Origin: Bradyrhizobium sp. WSM1743
GTDB lineage: Bacteria > Pseudomonadota > Alphaproteobacteria > Rhizobiales > Xanthobacteraceae
Assembly: GCF_000473065.1 (NCBI RefSeq)
Contig: NZ_AXAZ01000002.1
Span: 124,001-188,000 of the forward strand
Reading direction: 5' to 3'
Length of the DNA: 64,000 nucleotides
Positions 38,694 to 48,557 of the stretch are shown in pieces. Position 1 is the first letter of the stretch. Every line of letters starts with the position of its first letter. The notes beneath the pieces were generated by a model, which worked only from the letters and a program-made list of their open reading frames with translations, had not been told where the DNA came from and searched no databases. A program made the position numbers and the translations under genes.

Positions 38694-38758
38694 GAACTAG
38701 GTGCAGCCCCTCAACGCGTTTTCTTTCTAAGCTACGCTCGGGGCAGCGACGCATGCGA

Positions 38759-38774
38759 CGGCAAGCAATTTGCA
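38759..38774 (+). promoter_or_regulatory. Sigma-54 -24/-12 promoter of the 196-residue gene
   Basis: CGGCAAGCAATTTGCA matches TGGCACG-N4-TTGCA with two changes and correct GG-N10-GC spacing. It lies 55 bases before the ATG at 38830. Confidence 0.75.
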
Positions 38775-38829
38775 TCGCATCGGGCACCGGCCAACGCGTC
38801 GGTGAAGAGCTTAGATCGAGGACGAATTA

Positions 38830-39420
38830 ATGACTGCAATCGAGAACACCGCACTCGGCAGACTTGAGAGCGAGGGCCGCCTGCTCAATGCCGTACTCAA
38901 AGGCGGGACGACCAAGACGGGCCGGTTCGGTTTTCGCGGCGACATCGCATTAAAATTCCAGGCTCAAGTTGCGGACGAGAAACGGCCGCCGGACTATTCG
39001 ATTGAGCAGGTTTTGACGATCGCGCAGGAGGGAGAAGGCACCATTCCGGTGCTGGCCGGCTACCTGCACTCATTCGCCTATCTTGCTGACGTCGCAACCG
39101 TGCTCGATGGCGCGTTGAGCCCAGATGGCAGTTACTTCATGTTCTGTAACAACATAGACTTGCTGGCGAAATACCAAACCAAGCTCGATGGTATTACCTT
39201 CCGCGTCCTACCGTGCGATGAATCCACGGTTTGGAAGGAGATGATGGACCTGGTCGGGATCAATAAGAATGACATCAAGAAGCTGGATGCGGGCGGCAAG
39301 CTCGATTACCTGCTCGATGAGGCAAAGAAACTCGATCTGGCCTACAACGAGATCTCCTACGAGGACGGGCTGAAGAGGATGGAACCGGTCAGAAATCGTA
39401 ACGAGAACCGGCCAGTCTAA
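38830..39420 (+). CDS. Conserved-looking hypothetical protein, predicted NifA/RpoN-controlled
   Basis: A 196-residue soluble protein with mixed alpha/beta character, no signal peptide and no membrane segment. Notable segments are NAVLKGGTTKTGRFGFRGDI, PVLAGYLHSFAYLADVATVL, SYFMFCNNIDLLAKYQTKLD and a charged helical C-terminal third rich in Lys, Asp and Leu. I do not recognise the family. Codon use and the clean ribosome site (GAGG) indicate a real gene. Its own -24/-12 element and the shared NifA site predict expression only during nitrogen fixation. It faces the second Rieske gene, which ends 8 bases away. Confidence 0.8.
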   Translation: MTAIENTALGRLESEGRLLNAVLKGGTTKTGRFGFRGDIALKFQAQVADEKRPPDYSIEQVLTIAQEGEGTIPVLAGYLHSFAYLADVATVLDGALSPDGSYFMFCNNIDLLAKYQTKLDGITFRVLPCDESTVWKEMMDLVGINKNDIKKLDAGGKLDYLLDEAKKLDLAYNEISYEDGLKRMEPVRNRNENRPV

Positions 39421-39427
39421 GCGCGGT

Positions 39428-39823
39428 TCATTCGTTCTGAGCCGCATCGTCTTCAACAAGGCGCACCCCGACGACACAGATATCACCATCCAGAACTGTC
39501 AACGCAATCGGCGTGAGCGCTCTACCCTTACACGGACCTTCGACGCACCGCCCAGTGCCCAGTTCGAAGGTAGAACCGTGTTTGCCGCACATCAGTCGGA
39601 TACCGTATGGATCGAGGAATTGGTTCCGCTCCCAGTCCAAATTGACGCTGTTATGGGGGCATTCATTGACATAGCCAAGCACCCTTTTTCCCCAGCGCAC
39701 CACAATGATGGACCACGGGCGGTGATTGCCGCCATCATCGACGACCATGAGATGGAATCCCATGGCCTGGCGGCTCGGAATGTCGTTAAAGCCGCAAACC
39801 GCATAGATCGCATCTGGCTGCAT
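39428..39823 (-). CDS. Rieske-type 2Fe-2S protein (copy 2)
   Basis: The 131-residue protein has CPHNSVNLD and CGKHGSTFELGTGRCVEGPC, the two Rieske ligand motifs, and otherwise parallels copy 1 at 30545 (AMGFHLMVVDDGG versus AMGFSLSRIDERG). The two probably arose by duplication. A soluble Rieske ferredoxin in this place may transfer electrons to nitrogenase or an accessory oxygenase. No clear -24/-12 element was found upstream. It converges with the 196-residue gene. Confidence 0.9.
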   Translation of the reverse strand: MQPDAIYAVCGFNDIPSRQAMGFHLMVVDDGGNHRPWSIIVVRWGKRVLGYVNECPHNSVNLDWERNQFLDPYGIRLMCGKHGSTFELGTGRCVEGPCKGRALTPIALTVLDGDICVVGVRLVEDDAAQNE

Positions 39824-40441
39824 TCATCGCTCGTACATTGCAAGACGTTCTTCATTGTCGCCGTGCAATCAACCGTGCAAGAACCGTACAAGTGCCGGAA
39901 CGGCTCGTGTTTCCGGAATACAACGCGCAAGCTTCACTTTTGGAGCGCACCTCATTGGCGGGGGTGCACAGTTAGACCAATTCGCACGAGCATTGAGCCT
40001 TGCTGCCCTTTCGATGCTTGGCTGGCTTTCGCGCTCCAGCCTTTCTGGACCATTTGCCGGAGGGTTAACCTCGGTGGCTGATCTTTCCTGCTCGCTCATC
40101 GCACGCTGCGGAGGGCCCGGTACATGCCCTGCGATGACGTATCCGCATCGCGACATCGCAGGTGCCGTCGCCGAAAGATGAACGATCGCTTTAAAGCGAG
40201 GGGCGCACGCGGCGAGCGTGCGCCCCTTTTAGGGAAGACCTTTACGCCCGCGCTAGGAACGGCGAAATGTCCGTTATTTCTGGCCCGCTGCTTCTGTTAC
40301 AGCCACCTTATTCCATGCGCAGCCCCCTACTAAGGGCGCGCTCCAAGTAAAATGAAGCGTTATCGTCTGAGGAATCCGACCCGAACCTTCGCTCGGTATC
40401 GATACCACTGCCGTCAGCTGCTTTCGAAAGATCACTTTGGC
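39824..40441. other. Intergenic region between Rieske copy 2 and fdxB
   Basis: About 620 bases with no credible gene. It holds the strong hairpin at 40200-40230, the likely end of the long nifD operon. Confidence 0.5.
40200..40230. terminator. Strong terminator hairpin after the nifD-fdxB operon
   Basis: GGGGCGCACGC and GCGTGCGCCCC form a perfect 11-bp stem with a 5-base loop, followed by TTTT on the plus strand and preceded by an AT-rich stretch. It is about 215 bases past the fdxB stop and may work in both directions. Confidence 0.7.
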
Positions 40442-40741
40442 TCATGCAGCTGCCGCTGCGGCCGAAACGTGGGTCTGGCAGTCGGCCGGGCAAACCCTGG
40501 CGCACGCACCGCAGCCGATGCAGGCACCCTGATCATTCAGAACCATGACCTTCTTTTCGATCTCATCGTCCTCGTCATTGTCGAGGTCGACAAGTTCGCC
40601 TTCCTCGTTGACTCCTTTCAAAGTCATGACATCTCGACCGCACACCTTAAAACATCGGCCGCAGCCGATGCACTTCTTGCTATTGATCGAGATCAGATAT
40701 TCTGGCGTCCATTCGCGCCCATCTCGCGTAGCAAATGACAT
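40442..40741 (-). CDS. fdxB: Nif-specific ferredoxin III FdxB
   Basis: The 99-residue protein has two 4Fe-4S motifs, CIGCGRCFKVCGRDVM and CIGCGACARVCPADCQ, separated by an acidic insert (EGELVDLDNDEDDEIEKK), as in ferredoxin III downstream of nifX. It probably serves FeMo-co synthesis. The Ala-rich tail is unusual. It is the last gene of the nifD operon. Confidence 0.93.
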   Translation of the reverse strand: MSFATRDGREWTPEYLISINSKKCIGCGRCFKVCGRDVMTLKGVNEEGELVDLDNDEDDEIEKKVMVLNDQGACIGCGACARVCPADCQTHVSAAAAAA

Positions 40742-40756
40742 GGGTCGGGGCCTCCT

Positions 40757-40957
40757 TCAGGTAATTTCCATCGCCTTCAGATCACGGCTCTTGCGCTCCA
40801 GTTCGGCATAGGCATTGTACGCCTTCTGCGCCACTACCATGATCGAGGTCCAGTTGACGGGCAATTCTTCCGAAAGGTCGTGCAGATCCATCTTGGCTTG
40901 TGTCGCCTTGACGGACAGTTTCTTTAGTTCTACCTTCAGTTCTTCACGATCGCTCAT
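40757..40957 (-). CDS. CCE_0567 family small coiled-coil protein
   Basis: The 66-residue protein ([34 protein letters not shown]) belongs to the small nif-cluster family CCE_0567 (DUF683), a two-helix protein always found with the NifX-associated DUF269 gene. The ATG at 40957 overlaps the DUF269 stop (ATGA). Function is not known. Confidence 0.85.
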   Translation of the reverse strand: MSDREELKVELKKLSVKATQAKMDLHDLSEELPVNWTSIMVVAQKAYNAYAELERKSRDLKAMEIT

Positions 40958-41430
40958 GAGTATCCCCAATAGTTCGCCACGTCGGGAAATTTCCGAATCA
41001 GTTCGATTCCATCGCTGACACATTTATCGCCCTGCTGCGCGAGCTTTACCAAATTATCGAATCCGAAGCGATACACATCGCGCAGCTGCTTGTTCACGGC
41101 GATCAGACGGCCTGAGATGAGCACCATGCGGGCGAAGCCTTCATGATGCAGATCCAGAATCGGCTGGGTCATCACGCCGGTCTCCCTCTCGATCGAGAGC
41201 GCGACCGCATCGAAGAACAGCTTAAGCCGCCACAGCGTATCGGGATCGGGATCACCGATAATCGGCAATGCGCGCCGTTTCTCCTCGTCTAGAATATAGA
41301 GTTCGAGCAGATCGAGATCGCTCTTCGCCTTCCAGGCTCCGTTGGTGTCCTGAGCACGCCAAACCTTGATCAACTCCATGAGGAACGGCGCGTCGACGGC
41401 GTTCCCCTGCCGCTCTATTTTTGCAATCAT
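40954..41430 (-). CDS. NifX-associated protein (DUF269)
   Basis: A 158-residue protein of the DUF269 family: [20 protein letters not shown], then [20 protein letters not shown] and [18 protein letters not shown]. It is always next to nifX and is thought to help FeMo-co assembly. It lies 6 bases after nifX and overlaps the next gene by 4 bases. Confidence 0.92.
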   Translation of the reverse strand: MIAKIERQGNAVDAPFLMELIKVWRAQDTNGAWKAKSDLDLLELYILDEEKRRALPIIGDPDPDTLWRLKLFFDAVALSIERETGVMTQPILDLHHEGFARMVLISGRLIAVNKQLRDVYRFGFDNLVKLAQQGDKCVSDGIELIRKFPDVANYWGYS

Positions 41431-41436
41431 ATCACC

Positions 41437-41832
41437 TCATTCGTCGAACTCGAAGGTTCGGCGTCGGTCTTTTGCCATAGCCTTGCGTAGCCAAGGAGGT
41501 GGCGTGCCCTTCAGTACGCGCTCGAGTTTCTCGAGCAACAGCAGAATACTTTCTGGCTTGTTCACCTTGATAGGATGGATCTTGTTGGCCACCACTCGCG
41601 CAGCCCCGGCACCGCCAATGGCGGCGACATAAAGAATCGCGCAATCCTTGATCGCCTCGATCTTCGGCGCCAACTTGTCATCGTTGCCGTCCTCCTTAAG
41701 ATCGCCCTCAAACTCAATCGCCTTGAGAAACACGTGACCGCCAGGCGTGACATCGTAGATTGCGATATTCTTTGCCCAACCAAAATGGGCATCGACGCGT
41801 TTCAGGTCCTGAGTGGCAAACGCGACCTTCAT
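41437..41832 (-). CDS. nifX: FeMo-cofactor carrier NifX
   Basis: The 131-residue protein starts with VAFATQDLKRVDAHFGWAK, the NifX/NafY-type cofactor-binding fold with its histidine, and contains CAILYVAAIGGAGAARVVAN. NifX carries NifB-co or VK-cluster to NifEN. Its ATG overlaps the nifN stop (ATGA). Confidence 0.96.
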   Translation of the reverse strand: MKVAFATQDLKRVDAHFGWAKNIAIYDVTPGGHVFLKAIEFEGDLKEDGNDDKLAPKIEAIKDCAILYVAAIGGAGAARVVANKIHPIKVNKPESILLLLEKLERVLKGTPPPWLRKAMAKDRRRTFEFDE

Positions 41833-43235
41833 GCAATCGCCCCCTCATCTGCGCCGATCGGACCGCGATACCCCGAGTATGGTGGCAGCCCGGCCGCAGT
41901 CCGCCATTTGTCGGGCGTAGGCTGATCGTTCTCCTCGCGGTGCGCGATCACGAGATTGGCGATGTCGAAGATCAGATTGCGGGTACCACGATAGCCCACG
42001 GATAGTTGGTGTCCCGCACCAAGTCGATCGAACATCGGAAAACCCGTACGATAGAACGGGACTTTCAGCCGAGCCGCCGCTTGCCTGCCATGCGAATGCG
42101 TGATCAGCAGGTCGCAATGCCTTGTTTTGGCAAGCCCTTCCAGATCCTCAAGATCGCCAATGAGTACCTCCTTGGTCTTGATCCGCTCGATCACCCCCGA
42201 CTGAGTGGTCGTCACGGCCGCGGTCACCTGCGCGCCCATGTCGTGCAGCATGCCGGACAGATCGAACAGGAGGTCTGGCTCAGCGCCGATCGCAACTTTG
42301 CGACCACCAATATGGAAATGCGCGTCCAGCATTGCGTCGGCGAGCTGACCGCGCTGGCGCCGATACTTCAGCGGTATGGGGCGGCCGCTGATCTCGCTCA
42401 AGAACGTCATGAATTCGTCGTTCGGACACAGACCACACAGCCGCTCGAAGACACGAAAAGGCGCGCCGGTCTTGCCCTGCATCACCTCTGCCGCGCGCTG
42501 CATCTGCGCACCGATTGCAATTGTCCACCCGGCGCGGCCCATGCTCGCAATTTCGTCGACGCCGATGCCGCCGATGGTCGTTGGCGTAAACTCATCGGGG
42601 ATATGTCCATCGAGCGATCCCGCGAGATCAGGGAGGAACGACGGGCACAACCCGAAATCCTCCAGTATTACACGGAGTTCATCAAGGTCGCCGGGCGTGA
42701 GGTGACATCCCGGCAGAACATTCACCTTCGATGGATCCCGCAGGCCGTTGGCGTTGGGCTCCACCAGCACCTCCACAATGCGCGCCACAGCCCTCTCCCA
42801 GCCGTCCTGGAACGCGCCCTTGAAATCAGGCGTCGAGACATACACCAGTGGCAACTTTGCGAGTTGCGGATGACTGCTCCGAATTAGCTTGAGGTAGGCA
42901 TCCACATCGTCGCCGTTGGTCTCGGTGACGCCGGTCGAGCAGATTCCGATGATCTTTGGCTTGGTACGGTTATAGATGTTCAGTATCGCCTGCTCGAGAT
43001 TGTCATAGCCGCCGAGTACGGTCGCGACTTCGCTCATCGCGGTGGTCTGCAGCGGTACTGCCTCTTTGAAATGCCGGACAAAGAGCGTGAGACCGAAGGA
43101 TGTGCACCCCTGGGAGCCGTGCAGAAGCGGCATCGCCCCGCGCAGCCCCATGAAGGCGAATGCGCCGCCGATGGGCTGACTCATCTTCAGCGGGTTGACA
43201 GCGCAGGCTTTTGTCGGCGCCGTGACGATTGCCAT
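41829..43235 (-). CDS. nifN: FeMo-cofactor scaffold NifN
   Basis: The 468-residue protein reads NPLKMSQPIGGAFAFMGLRG and LLHGSQGCTSFGLTLFVRHF, the NifN beta-subunit pattern with its single cluster cysteine. It forms the NifE2N2 scaffold on which NifB-co is completed. Length is normal. It lies 9 bases downstream of nifE and overlaps nifX. Confidence 0.97.
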   Translation of the reverse strand: MAIVTAPTKACAVNPLKMSQPIGGAFAFMGLRGAMPLLHGSQGCTSFGLTLFVRHFKEAVPLQTTAMSEVATVLGGYDNLEQAILNIYNRTKPKIIGICSTGVTETNGDDVDAYLKLIRSSHPQLAKLPLVYVSTPDFKGAFQDGWERAVARIVEVLVEPNANGLRDPSKVNVLPGCHLTPGDLDELRVILEDFGLCPSFLPDLAGSLDGHIPDEFTPTTIGGIGVDEIASMGRAGWTIAIGAQMQRAAEVMQGKTGAPFRVFERLCGLCPNDEFMTFLSEISGRPIPLKYRRQRGQLADAMLDAHFHIGGRKVAIGAEPDLLFDLSGMLHDMGAQVTAAVTTTQSGVIERIKTKEVLIGDLEDLEGLAKTRHCDLLITHSHGRQAAARLKVPFYRTGFPMFDRLGAGHQLSVGYRGTRNLIFDIANLVIAHREENDQPTPDKWRTAAGLPPYSGYRGPIGADEGAIA

Positions 43236-43244
43236 GACGCCTCG

Positions 43245-44891
43245 CTATTCTGCGGCCTGTCGCAGGGCAGACGGCTCGGAAACCAAAATATCTTCGATGC
43301 GTCTTTGGCAGCAGCCACCGACCGCATTGGTATGCTCTCTGACCGCTGCGACGCTCTTCAGGCCGTGCGCGTAGATTGCATCCTCAATCGTGCCCAGATC
43401 GACCGTGTTACACACGCAGATCTTCGTCGCGCGGCGCTCAGTTTCGGCGAGCGCCGGATTGTCGGCGATCGTGGCCATCGGCGATCGCATCTGCTCCATC
43501 GCCTTGGCCAATGCCTCCCATGGTGCCGGTCGACGTAGCTGCTCCCACATCGGACTGGAGAGCGACTTATCTATCTCCTCCACCAGCTTGACCATTCCGA
43601 CATAGCCCATATAGGCGTGGCAACGCTCCTGGTTGATATCGAGCCAGGGCATCGACGCTTTCAGCGCGACGAACTGCGACTTGCCGCCCGATAGCATGAT
43701 GTCCGCTTTTGCGTCCTTCAACATCTTATACATTTCGCGCGGCGTCATGTCCTCGATCATGTGGGCATCCTGCCCCATGAGCTCCTTGATGCGCTCCTTG
43801 TCCTTCCTGGTTGATTTCTTGACGCTGGTTCCGACTAACTCAAGCCCCGCTTCTTGGAGTGCCGCGACGACCGACCATGACTTGACGCCGCCTGTAATCA
43901 ACAAGGCCTTCTTGCCTTCGAATCGTGGCTTGTACGGCTCTATCGCAGCCCATGCCCACGCTTCCTCGCGCGCGATCACCGCTTCAGTGCGGCCGAGCAG
44001 ATCTGTCGGGGCGCCGCGCTCAACCAATAAGCGGGCAAGCTGACGCAGCGATTCGCTCGAATCTTGAATACCGTAGAACGACCCCTCGAAGAACGGGATC
44101 CCGTAGCGTTGCTCCATCTTGCGTGCGACGTTGATCATGGACTTTGAGCACACCAACATCGCCGCCCGCGCGCGATGAGATGACGCGACTTCGCGATATT
44201 TGCCGTCCCCGGAGATGCAGGAGAGAATCCGTACTCCAAGCTCGTCTAGCAATGGCTTCACTTGCCAGAGCTCTCCCGAAAGGTTGTATTCCCCGATTAG
44301 GTTGATGTCGTACGGCGTGGTATAGTCCGGCTCTTGCGTCCCGATCACATAATCGAGCAAGGCCTCGCCGGCGAGCTTGTTACCGAGGTTCTTCGAGCCG
44401 ACGAAGCCCGGCGAATTGATCGGGATCACCGGCTTTGCGAACCTTTGAGATGCTGCCTTACAGACTGCGTTGATGTCGTCGCCAATCATCGCCGGGATGC
44501 AGGTTTGATAGACGAAGATGGCGGGCGGGTCGCACTTATCGATGATCTCCTTGATCGCTTTGCAGAGCCGCTTCTCGCCTCCGAATACAATATCGGTTTC
44601 GCTCAAATCGGTTGTGAATGCGGTACGCCACAGATTCGCGCCGGACGACGCCGCGCCGCGATTGTCCCAGGAATTGCCTTCGCACGCTATCGGACCATGC
44701 ACCAAGTGAGCGACGTCGGTGAACGGCTGCAACGCAATCTTGGCGCCATCGAAAGCGCAGCCGCCGGCAGCGCTACCCGGCTGCAGCTGTTTGGTGCAGC
44801 CGTTCTTGCGTTCAGCCTCCGACTTACTGCCGTTCTTGGCACAGCCCGGCTCATCGAAAATATTCTGGAGCGTGGCCGCTAGTGAACTCAT
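43245..44891 (-). CDS. nifE: FeMo-cofactor scaffold NifE with C-terminal 2Fe-2S domain
   Basis: The 548-residue protein has the NifE core, GGCAFDGAKIALQPFTDVAH and CEGNSWDNRG, and a C-terminal extension (about residues 495-540) with KICVCNTVDLGTIEDAI and NAVGGCCQRRIEDIL, a BFD-like 2Fe-2S domain. Long NifE proteins of this kind are typical of Bradyrhizobium. The extra domain may bring electrons to the scaffold. The ATG at 44891 gives the expected SLAATLQNIFDEPGC start. Confidence 0.97.
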   Translation of the reverse strand: MSSLAATLQNIFDEPGCAKNGSKSEAERKNGCTKQLQPGSAAGGCAFDGAKIALQPFTDVAHLVHGPIACEGNSWDNRGAASSGANLWRTAFTTDLSETDIVFGGEKRLCKAIKEIIDKCDPPAIFVYQTCIPAMIGDDINAVCKAASQRFAKPVIPINSPGFVGSKNLGNKLAGEALLDYVIGTQEPDYTTPYDINLIGEYNLSGELWQVKPLLDELGVRILSCISGDGKYREVASSHRARAAMLVCSKSMINVARKMEQRYGIPFFEGSFYGIQDSSESLRQLARLLVERGAPTDLLGRTEAVIAREEAWAWAAIEPYKPRFEGKKALLITGGVKSWSVVAALQEAGLELVGTSVKKSTRKDKERIKELMGQDAHMIEDMTPREMYKMLKDAKADIMLSGGKSQFVALKASMPWLDINQERCHAYMGYVGMVKLVEEIDKSLSSPMWEQLRRPAPWEALAKAMEQMRSPMATIADNPALAETERRATKICVCNTVDLGTIEDAIYAHGLKSVAAVREHTNAVGGCCQRRIEDILVSEPSALRQAAE

Positions 44892-44987
44892 CCATTTTCC
44901 TCTCAGCGCAAACAAATTGCGTGGTCAACCCTCGCGTGCTTGTGCCATCGTCGAATGCTTGGGCGATGGCACGCGCACGGTCGCTCA

Positions 44988-46544
44988 TCAACGAATGATG
45001 TCGAAACTGTAGTCAGTTTTGCCAAGAACGTTTGTCTTCTTGTCGATCTCATCGAAGATCTTGTCCAGGATCTTCACCAGCACATTCAAGCCGCCCTGAT
45101 AGCCCCATAGGGGGGAGCGGTGATGATGATGCCGATCAAAAACCGGAAAGCCGATGCGGATCAGTGGCGTTCCAGTATCGCGCTCCAGATACTTGCCATA
45201 GGTGTTGCCAATCAGAAAATCGACTGGCTCGGTGAACAGGAGTGAGCGCATGTGCCAGAGATCTCGGCCCGGATAGGCTTGGCAGCCCTGCCCAAATGGC
45301 GAGCTTGCAAGCAGTACCTGCATTTTTTCGTGCCACGCCTTGTTGCCGTTGGTGGATAGCACATGGGTCGGTTCGGCGCCGAGTTCGAGCAGAAACGCAG
45401 CCAACCCATAGCAAAGATCCGGATCGCCATAGATCGCGAACTTCTTGCCATGGATATGCGCGCTGGAGTCAGCGATCGCGTCGACCAGGCGGCCACGTTC
45501 TCGCGCGAGTTGCTCGGGAATCTCCTTGCCGCTGATGCGTGACAGCGCCAGGATAAAATCATCCGTTGCGGATAAGCCCACGGGGTAGTTGAAGGATACG
45601 ACGTCCTGTCCATGCTCAGCCACGAATGGCAGCGTTTTTTCGGTGCACCACTGCTGCATGGAGATTGTCGCCTTGGCGTGAACCGCGTTGGCCGCATCTT
45701 CCAGGGTCGTGCCTCCGTCATACATCCGGAATTCGCCGTCTGTCGGAGTATCGAAAACTTCAGAATTGTCCGCTAGAATCGTGTGCTGGATGTCCATTAA
45801 CGCCAAGATGCGCTTGATCTCGCGAAGGTTTCCGACGGTATAGCCATCGAACCCACCAATGATGTTGATCGCCCCGTTCTGCTTGCGCTCCAGCTTCGGC
45901 GCTGTTCCGGCCTTACCGTCCCAAAAATGCTCTAGAATGCCCTTGAGCGCATTGTCATAACCGGTAACGTGGCTGCCGACGAACGCCGGCGTGTGGGCGA
46001 ATGGCACGTCGAAGTCTGCCGGAACCGAGCCTTTTTCTTTCGACGTCTTGATGAAGGCGTTGAGGTCGTCGCCGATGACCTCGGCCATGCAGGTCGTCGA
46101 GACCGCAATCATTTTGGGTTTGTACATGTTGTAGCTGTTCGCCAGCCCGTCGATCATGTTATTCAGGCCGCCGAATACGGCAGCGTCTTCCGTCATCGAC
46201 GAGGAGACGCAGGAGCTAGGCTCCTTGAAGTGCCGCGACAGATGGCTGCGGTAATAAGCCACGCAACCTTGCGAGCCGTGGACGAAGGGCAGCGTGCCCT
46301 CAAAGCCAACAGAGGCGAATACGGCGCCAAGCGGCTGGCATGCCTTGGCCGGATTTACCGCTAGCGCTTCCCGCGCAAAGTTCTTTTCGCGATATTCGGA
46401 CGTTTTCGTCCATTCCTTGATAAGTTCTACCTCGGCGGGATCGCGAGGATTCTCGAATATCTTTTTCTTGGCCAGCATCTGCTGGTATTCTGGACCGCGG
46501 AACAGATCGAGATGATCGAGCACGTGTTCGGCACTCTGCGCCAT
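44988..46544 (-). CDS. nifK: Nitrogenase MoFe protein beta chain NifK
   Basis: The 518-residue protein has the P-cluster ligands in [14 protein letters not shown] and [15 protein letters not shown] and ends with the conserved YSFDIIR. It forms the alpha2-beta2 MoFe protein with NifD. It lies 66 bases after nifD in the same operon. Confidence 0.99.
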   Translation of the reverse strand: MAQSAEHVLDHLDLFRGPEYQQMLAKKKIFENPRDPAEVELIKEWTKTSEYREKNFAREALAVNPAKACQPLGAVFASVGFEGTLPFVHGSQGCVAYYRSHLSRHFKEPSSCVSSSMTEDAAVFGGLNNMIDGLANSYNMYKPKMIAVSTTCMAEVIGDDLNAFIKTSKEKGSVPADFDVPFAHTPAFVGSHVTGYDNALKGILEHFWDGKAGTAPKLERKQNGAINIIGGFDGYTVGNLREIKRILALMDIQHTILADNSEVFDTPTDGEFRMYDGGTTLEDAANAVHAKATISMQQWCTEKTLPFVAEHGQDVVSFNYPVGLSATDDFILALSRISGKEIPEQLARERGRLVDAIADSSAHIHGKKFAIYGDPDLCYGLAAFLLELGAEPTHVLSTNGNKAWHEKMQVLLASSPFGQGCQAYPGRDLWHMRSLLFTEPVDFLIGNTYGKYLERDTGTPLIRIGFPVFDRHHHHRSPLWGYQGGLNVLVKILDKIFDEIDKKTNVLGKTDYSFDIIR

Positions 46545-46610
46545 TGTTGAAATCCTTCACTATCGAGACTGGTGTCGCCCCGGCTTTCCCAGAGAGCGAG
46601 ATGAGTTGGT

Positions 46611-48113
46611 TTATTCTGCAGCCAGGAGCTTGGTCCTCGAAGCTTCCTTCCAGGGGGCCTTCGTTTTCTTCCACACCGGCGAGTTGATCGCCATGTCCAT
46701 ATCGCGCGCAAAGATCGCAAAGCCGTCATAGCCGTGATATGGGCCCGAATAGTCCCAGGAGTGCATCTGCCGGAACGGCACACCCATCTTTTGGAAGACG
46801 TACTTTTCCTTGATACCCGAGCCGACGAGGTCAGGCTGGAGCTTTTCGACGAAGCGTTCGAACTCATAGCCATTGACGTCATCGTAGATGAGCGTGCCGT
46901 CCTTTACGTAATGCTGAGCTGTGCGCTGATAGTCGTCGTTGTGACCGAACTCGTATCCGGTGCCAATGACTTCCATCCCGAGGTCCTCGTATGCACCAAT
47001 CACATGACGCGGACGGAGCCCACCGACGTACAGCATCACCGTCTTGCCCTCCAGGCGCGGGCGATACTTTGCGATCACGGCGTTCACCAGCGGCTGGTAC
47101 TTTTCAATCACCCGCTCGGCGCCTTCCTTAATCTTATCGTCGAAATAGCCCGCAATCTTGCGCAGAGACTCGGCGATCTTCGAAGGCCCGAAGAAGTTGT
47201 ACTCGCACCACGGGATACCGAACTTCTCTTCCATGTGGCGTGAGATGTAGTTCATTGAACGGTAGCAATGCAGAATGTTGAGCTTTGCCTTCGGCGTTGC
47301 CTCGAGCTCAGCCAGTGAACCGTCGCCGGACCACTGCGCGATCACCCGCAGGCCCATCTCCTCCAGCAGAATTCGCGATGACCAGGCGTCGCCGCCGATA
47401 TTGTAGTCTCCGATGATCGCAACATCGTACGGCGTCGGCTCAAACCTTGGTTTGCTATCCGACTCGGGCTGGTCGAAAATCCAATCGCGCACCGCGTCGT
47501 TGGCAATGTGGTGGCCTAGTGACTGCGACACCCCCCGAAAGCCCTCACAACGGACCGGCACGATGGTCTTGCCGCCATATTCCTTGGATTTTGCTCTTGA
47601 CACGGCTTCGATGTCGTCACCGATCAATCCTATCGGGCATTCCGATTGGATCGTGATGCCGTTGTTAAGTGGAAACAGCTCCTGGATTTCGTCAAGAATT
47701 TTGGCCAGCTTTTTGTCGCCACCGAATACGATATCCTTTTCCTGGAAGTCGGAGGTGAACTGTAGGGTCACGAAACTATCGATGCCCGTCGTGCCTACAT
47801 AGTAGTTGCGTCGCGAGCCCCACGAATACTGACCGCAGCCGACCGGGCCATGGCTGATATGGACCATGTCCTTGATCGGTCCCCAGACCACTCCCTTTGA
47901 CCCTGCATAGGCGCAGCCTCTGATCGTCATCACGCCAGGTATGGATTTAACGTTGGACTTGACCCCGCAGTCTGACTTGCCGGCTTGGTGAACGTTGAGG
48001 TGCTTGGCACGCCGTTTCGCGGTTTTCTCCGGATAGACCTTCAGCACCTCCTCGATCAGCTCTTTGTTGCGAGCCCTGATTTCTGCGATGCTCTGGGTCG
48101 TGGCGAGACTCAT
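46611..48113 (-). CDS. nifD: Nitrogenase MoFe protein alpha chain NifD
   Basis: The 500-residue protein has the P-cluster cysteines in [14 protein letters not shown] and [13 protein letters not shown], the FeMo-co cysteine in IGLIGDD...[10 protein letters not shown] context and the cofactor histidine in [15 protein letters not shown]. The ATG at 48113 gives the size known for Bradyrhizobium NifD; upstream residues in the open frame are not NifD. A -24/-12 element and NifA site lie upstream, after the end of sufS. Confidence 0.99.
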   Translation of the reverse strand: MSLATTQSIAEIRARNKELIEEVLKVYPEKTAKRRAKHLNVHQAGKSDCGVKSNVKSIPGVMTIRGCAYAGSKGVVWGPIKDMVHISHGPVGCGQYSWGSRRNYYVGTTGIDSFVTLQFTSDFQEKDIVFGGDKKLAKILDEIQELFPLNNGITIQSECPIGLIGDDIEAVSRAKSKEYGGKTIVPVRCEGFRGVSQSLGHHIANDAVRDWIFDQPESDSKPRFEPTPYDVAIIGDYNIGGDAWSSRILLEEMGLRVIAQWSGDGSLAELEATPKAKLNILHCYRSMNYISRHMEEKFGIPWCEYNFFGPSKIAESLRKIAGYFDDKIKEGAERVIEKYQPLVNAVIAKYRPRLEGKTVMLYVGGLRPRHVIGAYEDLGMEVIGTGYEFGHNDDYQRTAQHYVKDGTLIYDDVNGYEFERFVEKLQPDLVGSGIKEKYVFQKMGVPFRQMHSWDYSGPYHGYDGFAIFARDMDMAINSPVWKKTKAPWKEASRTKLLAAE

Positions 48114-48167
48114 CTGATGTCCTTCAAAGGTTAGCTGTTGCGGGGGCGGCTTCTTGACCAAGACTTT

Positions 48168-48183
48168 TGCAACCAGCATGCCA
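48168..48183 (-). promoter_or_regulatory. Sigma-54 -24/-12 promoter of nifD
   Basis: The minus strand reads TGGCATGCTGGTTGCA, matching TGGCACG-N4-TTGCA with one change. It is 55 bases upstream of the nifD ATG. Confidence 0.93.
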
Positions 48184-48253
48184 GCGTCTCGTGAGCACAA
48201 AAAACAGAGCAATCAAGATCACTTAGCGCACCTCGTGCGGTGACAGTGGGTAT

Positions 48254-48269
48254 TGTTGCGAACCCGACA
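48254..48269. promoter_or_regulatory. NifA upstream activator site of nifD
   Basis: TGTTGCGAACCCGACA is a perfect TGT-N10-ACA site, 70 bases upstream of the nifD -24/-12 element. Confidence 0.88.
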
Positions 48270-48557
48270 TCACGCTTAGGGCAGAGAACTCTTGGTTTGG
48301 CGCTGTTCGAGATGGAACAAGAGCTGGTTATGGGTGAAATTGCCCGCCCAATTCTCGGGCGTGTCCGCGATCGCAATGCTCTGCGATCGCTCTCGCCGGG
48401 CCGAACTGGAAGGCCGGCTGGCCTAGGCCTGCCAATGCTATCTATGCCTGCTGAGATCTGCAGGTGCTTACGTGCTGCGTAGACGATGAGGTGCATGACC
48501 GCATGCTCCATATCTCAATGCGAGCTGCCTCGCCACCTGGAGTCGTAGGCTCGCCAA

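Larger units (their letters stand above)
48114..48557. promoter_or_regulatory. nifD regulatory region
   Basis: This 444-base gap between sufS and nifD has no gene. It carries the nifD -24/-12 element (48168-48183) and one NifA site (48254-48269). The remaining 290 bases show nothing recognised. Confidence 0.7.
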
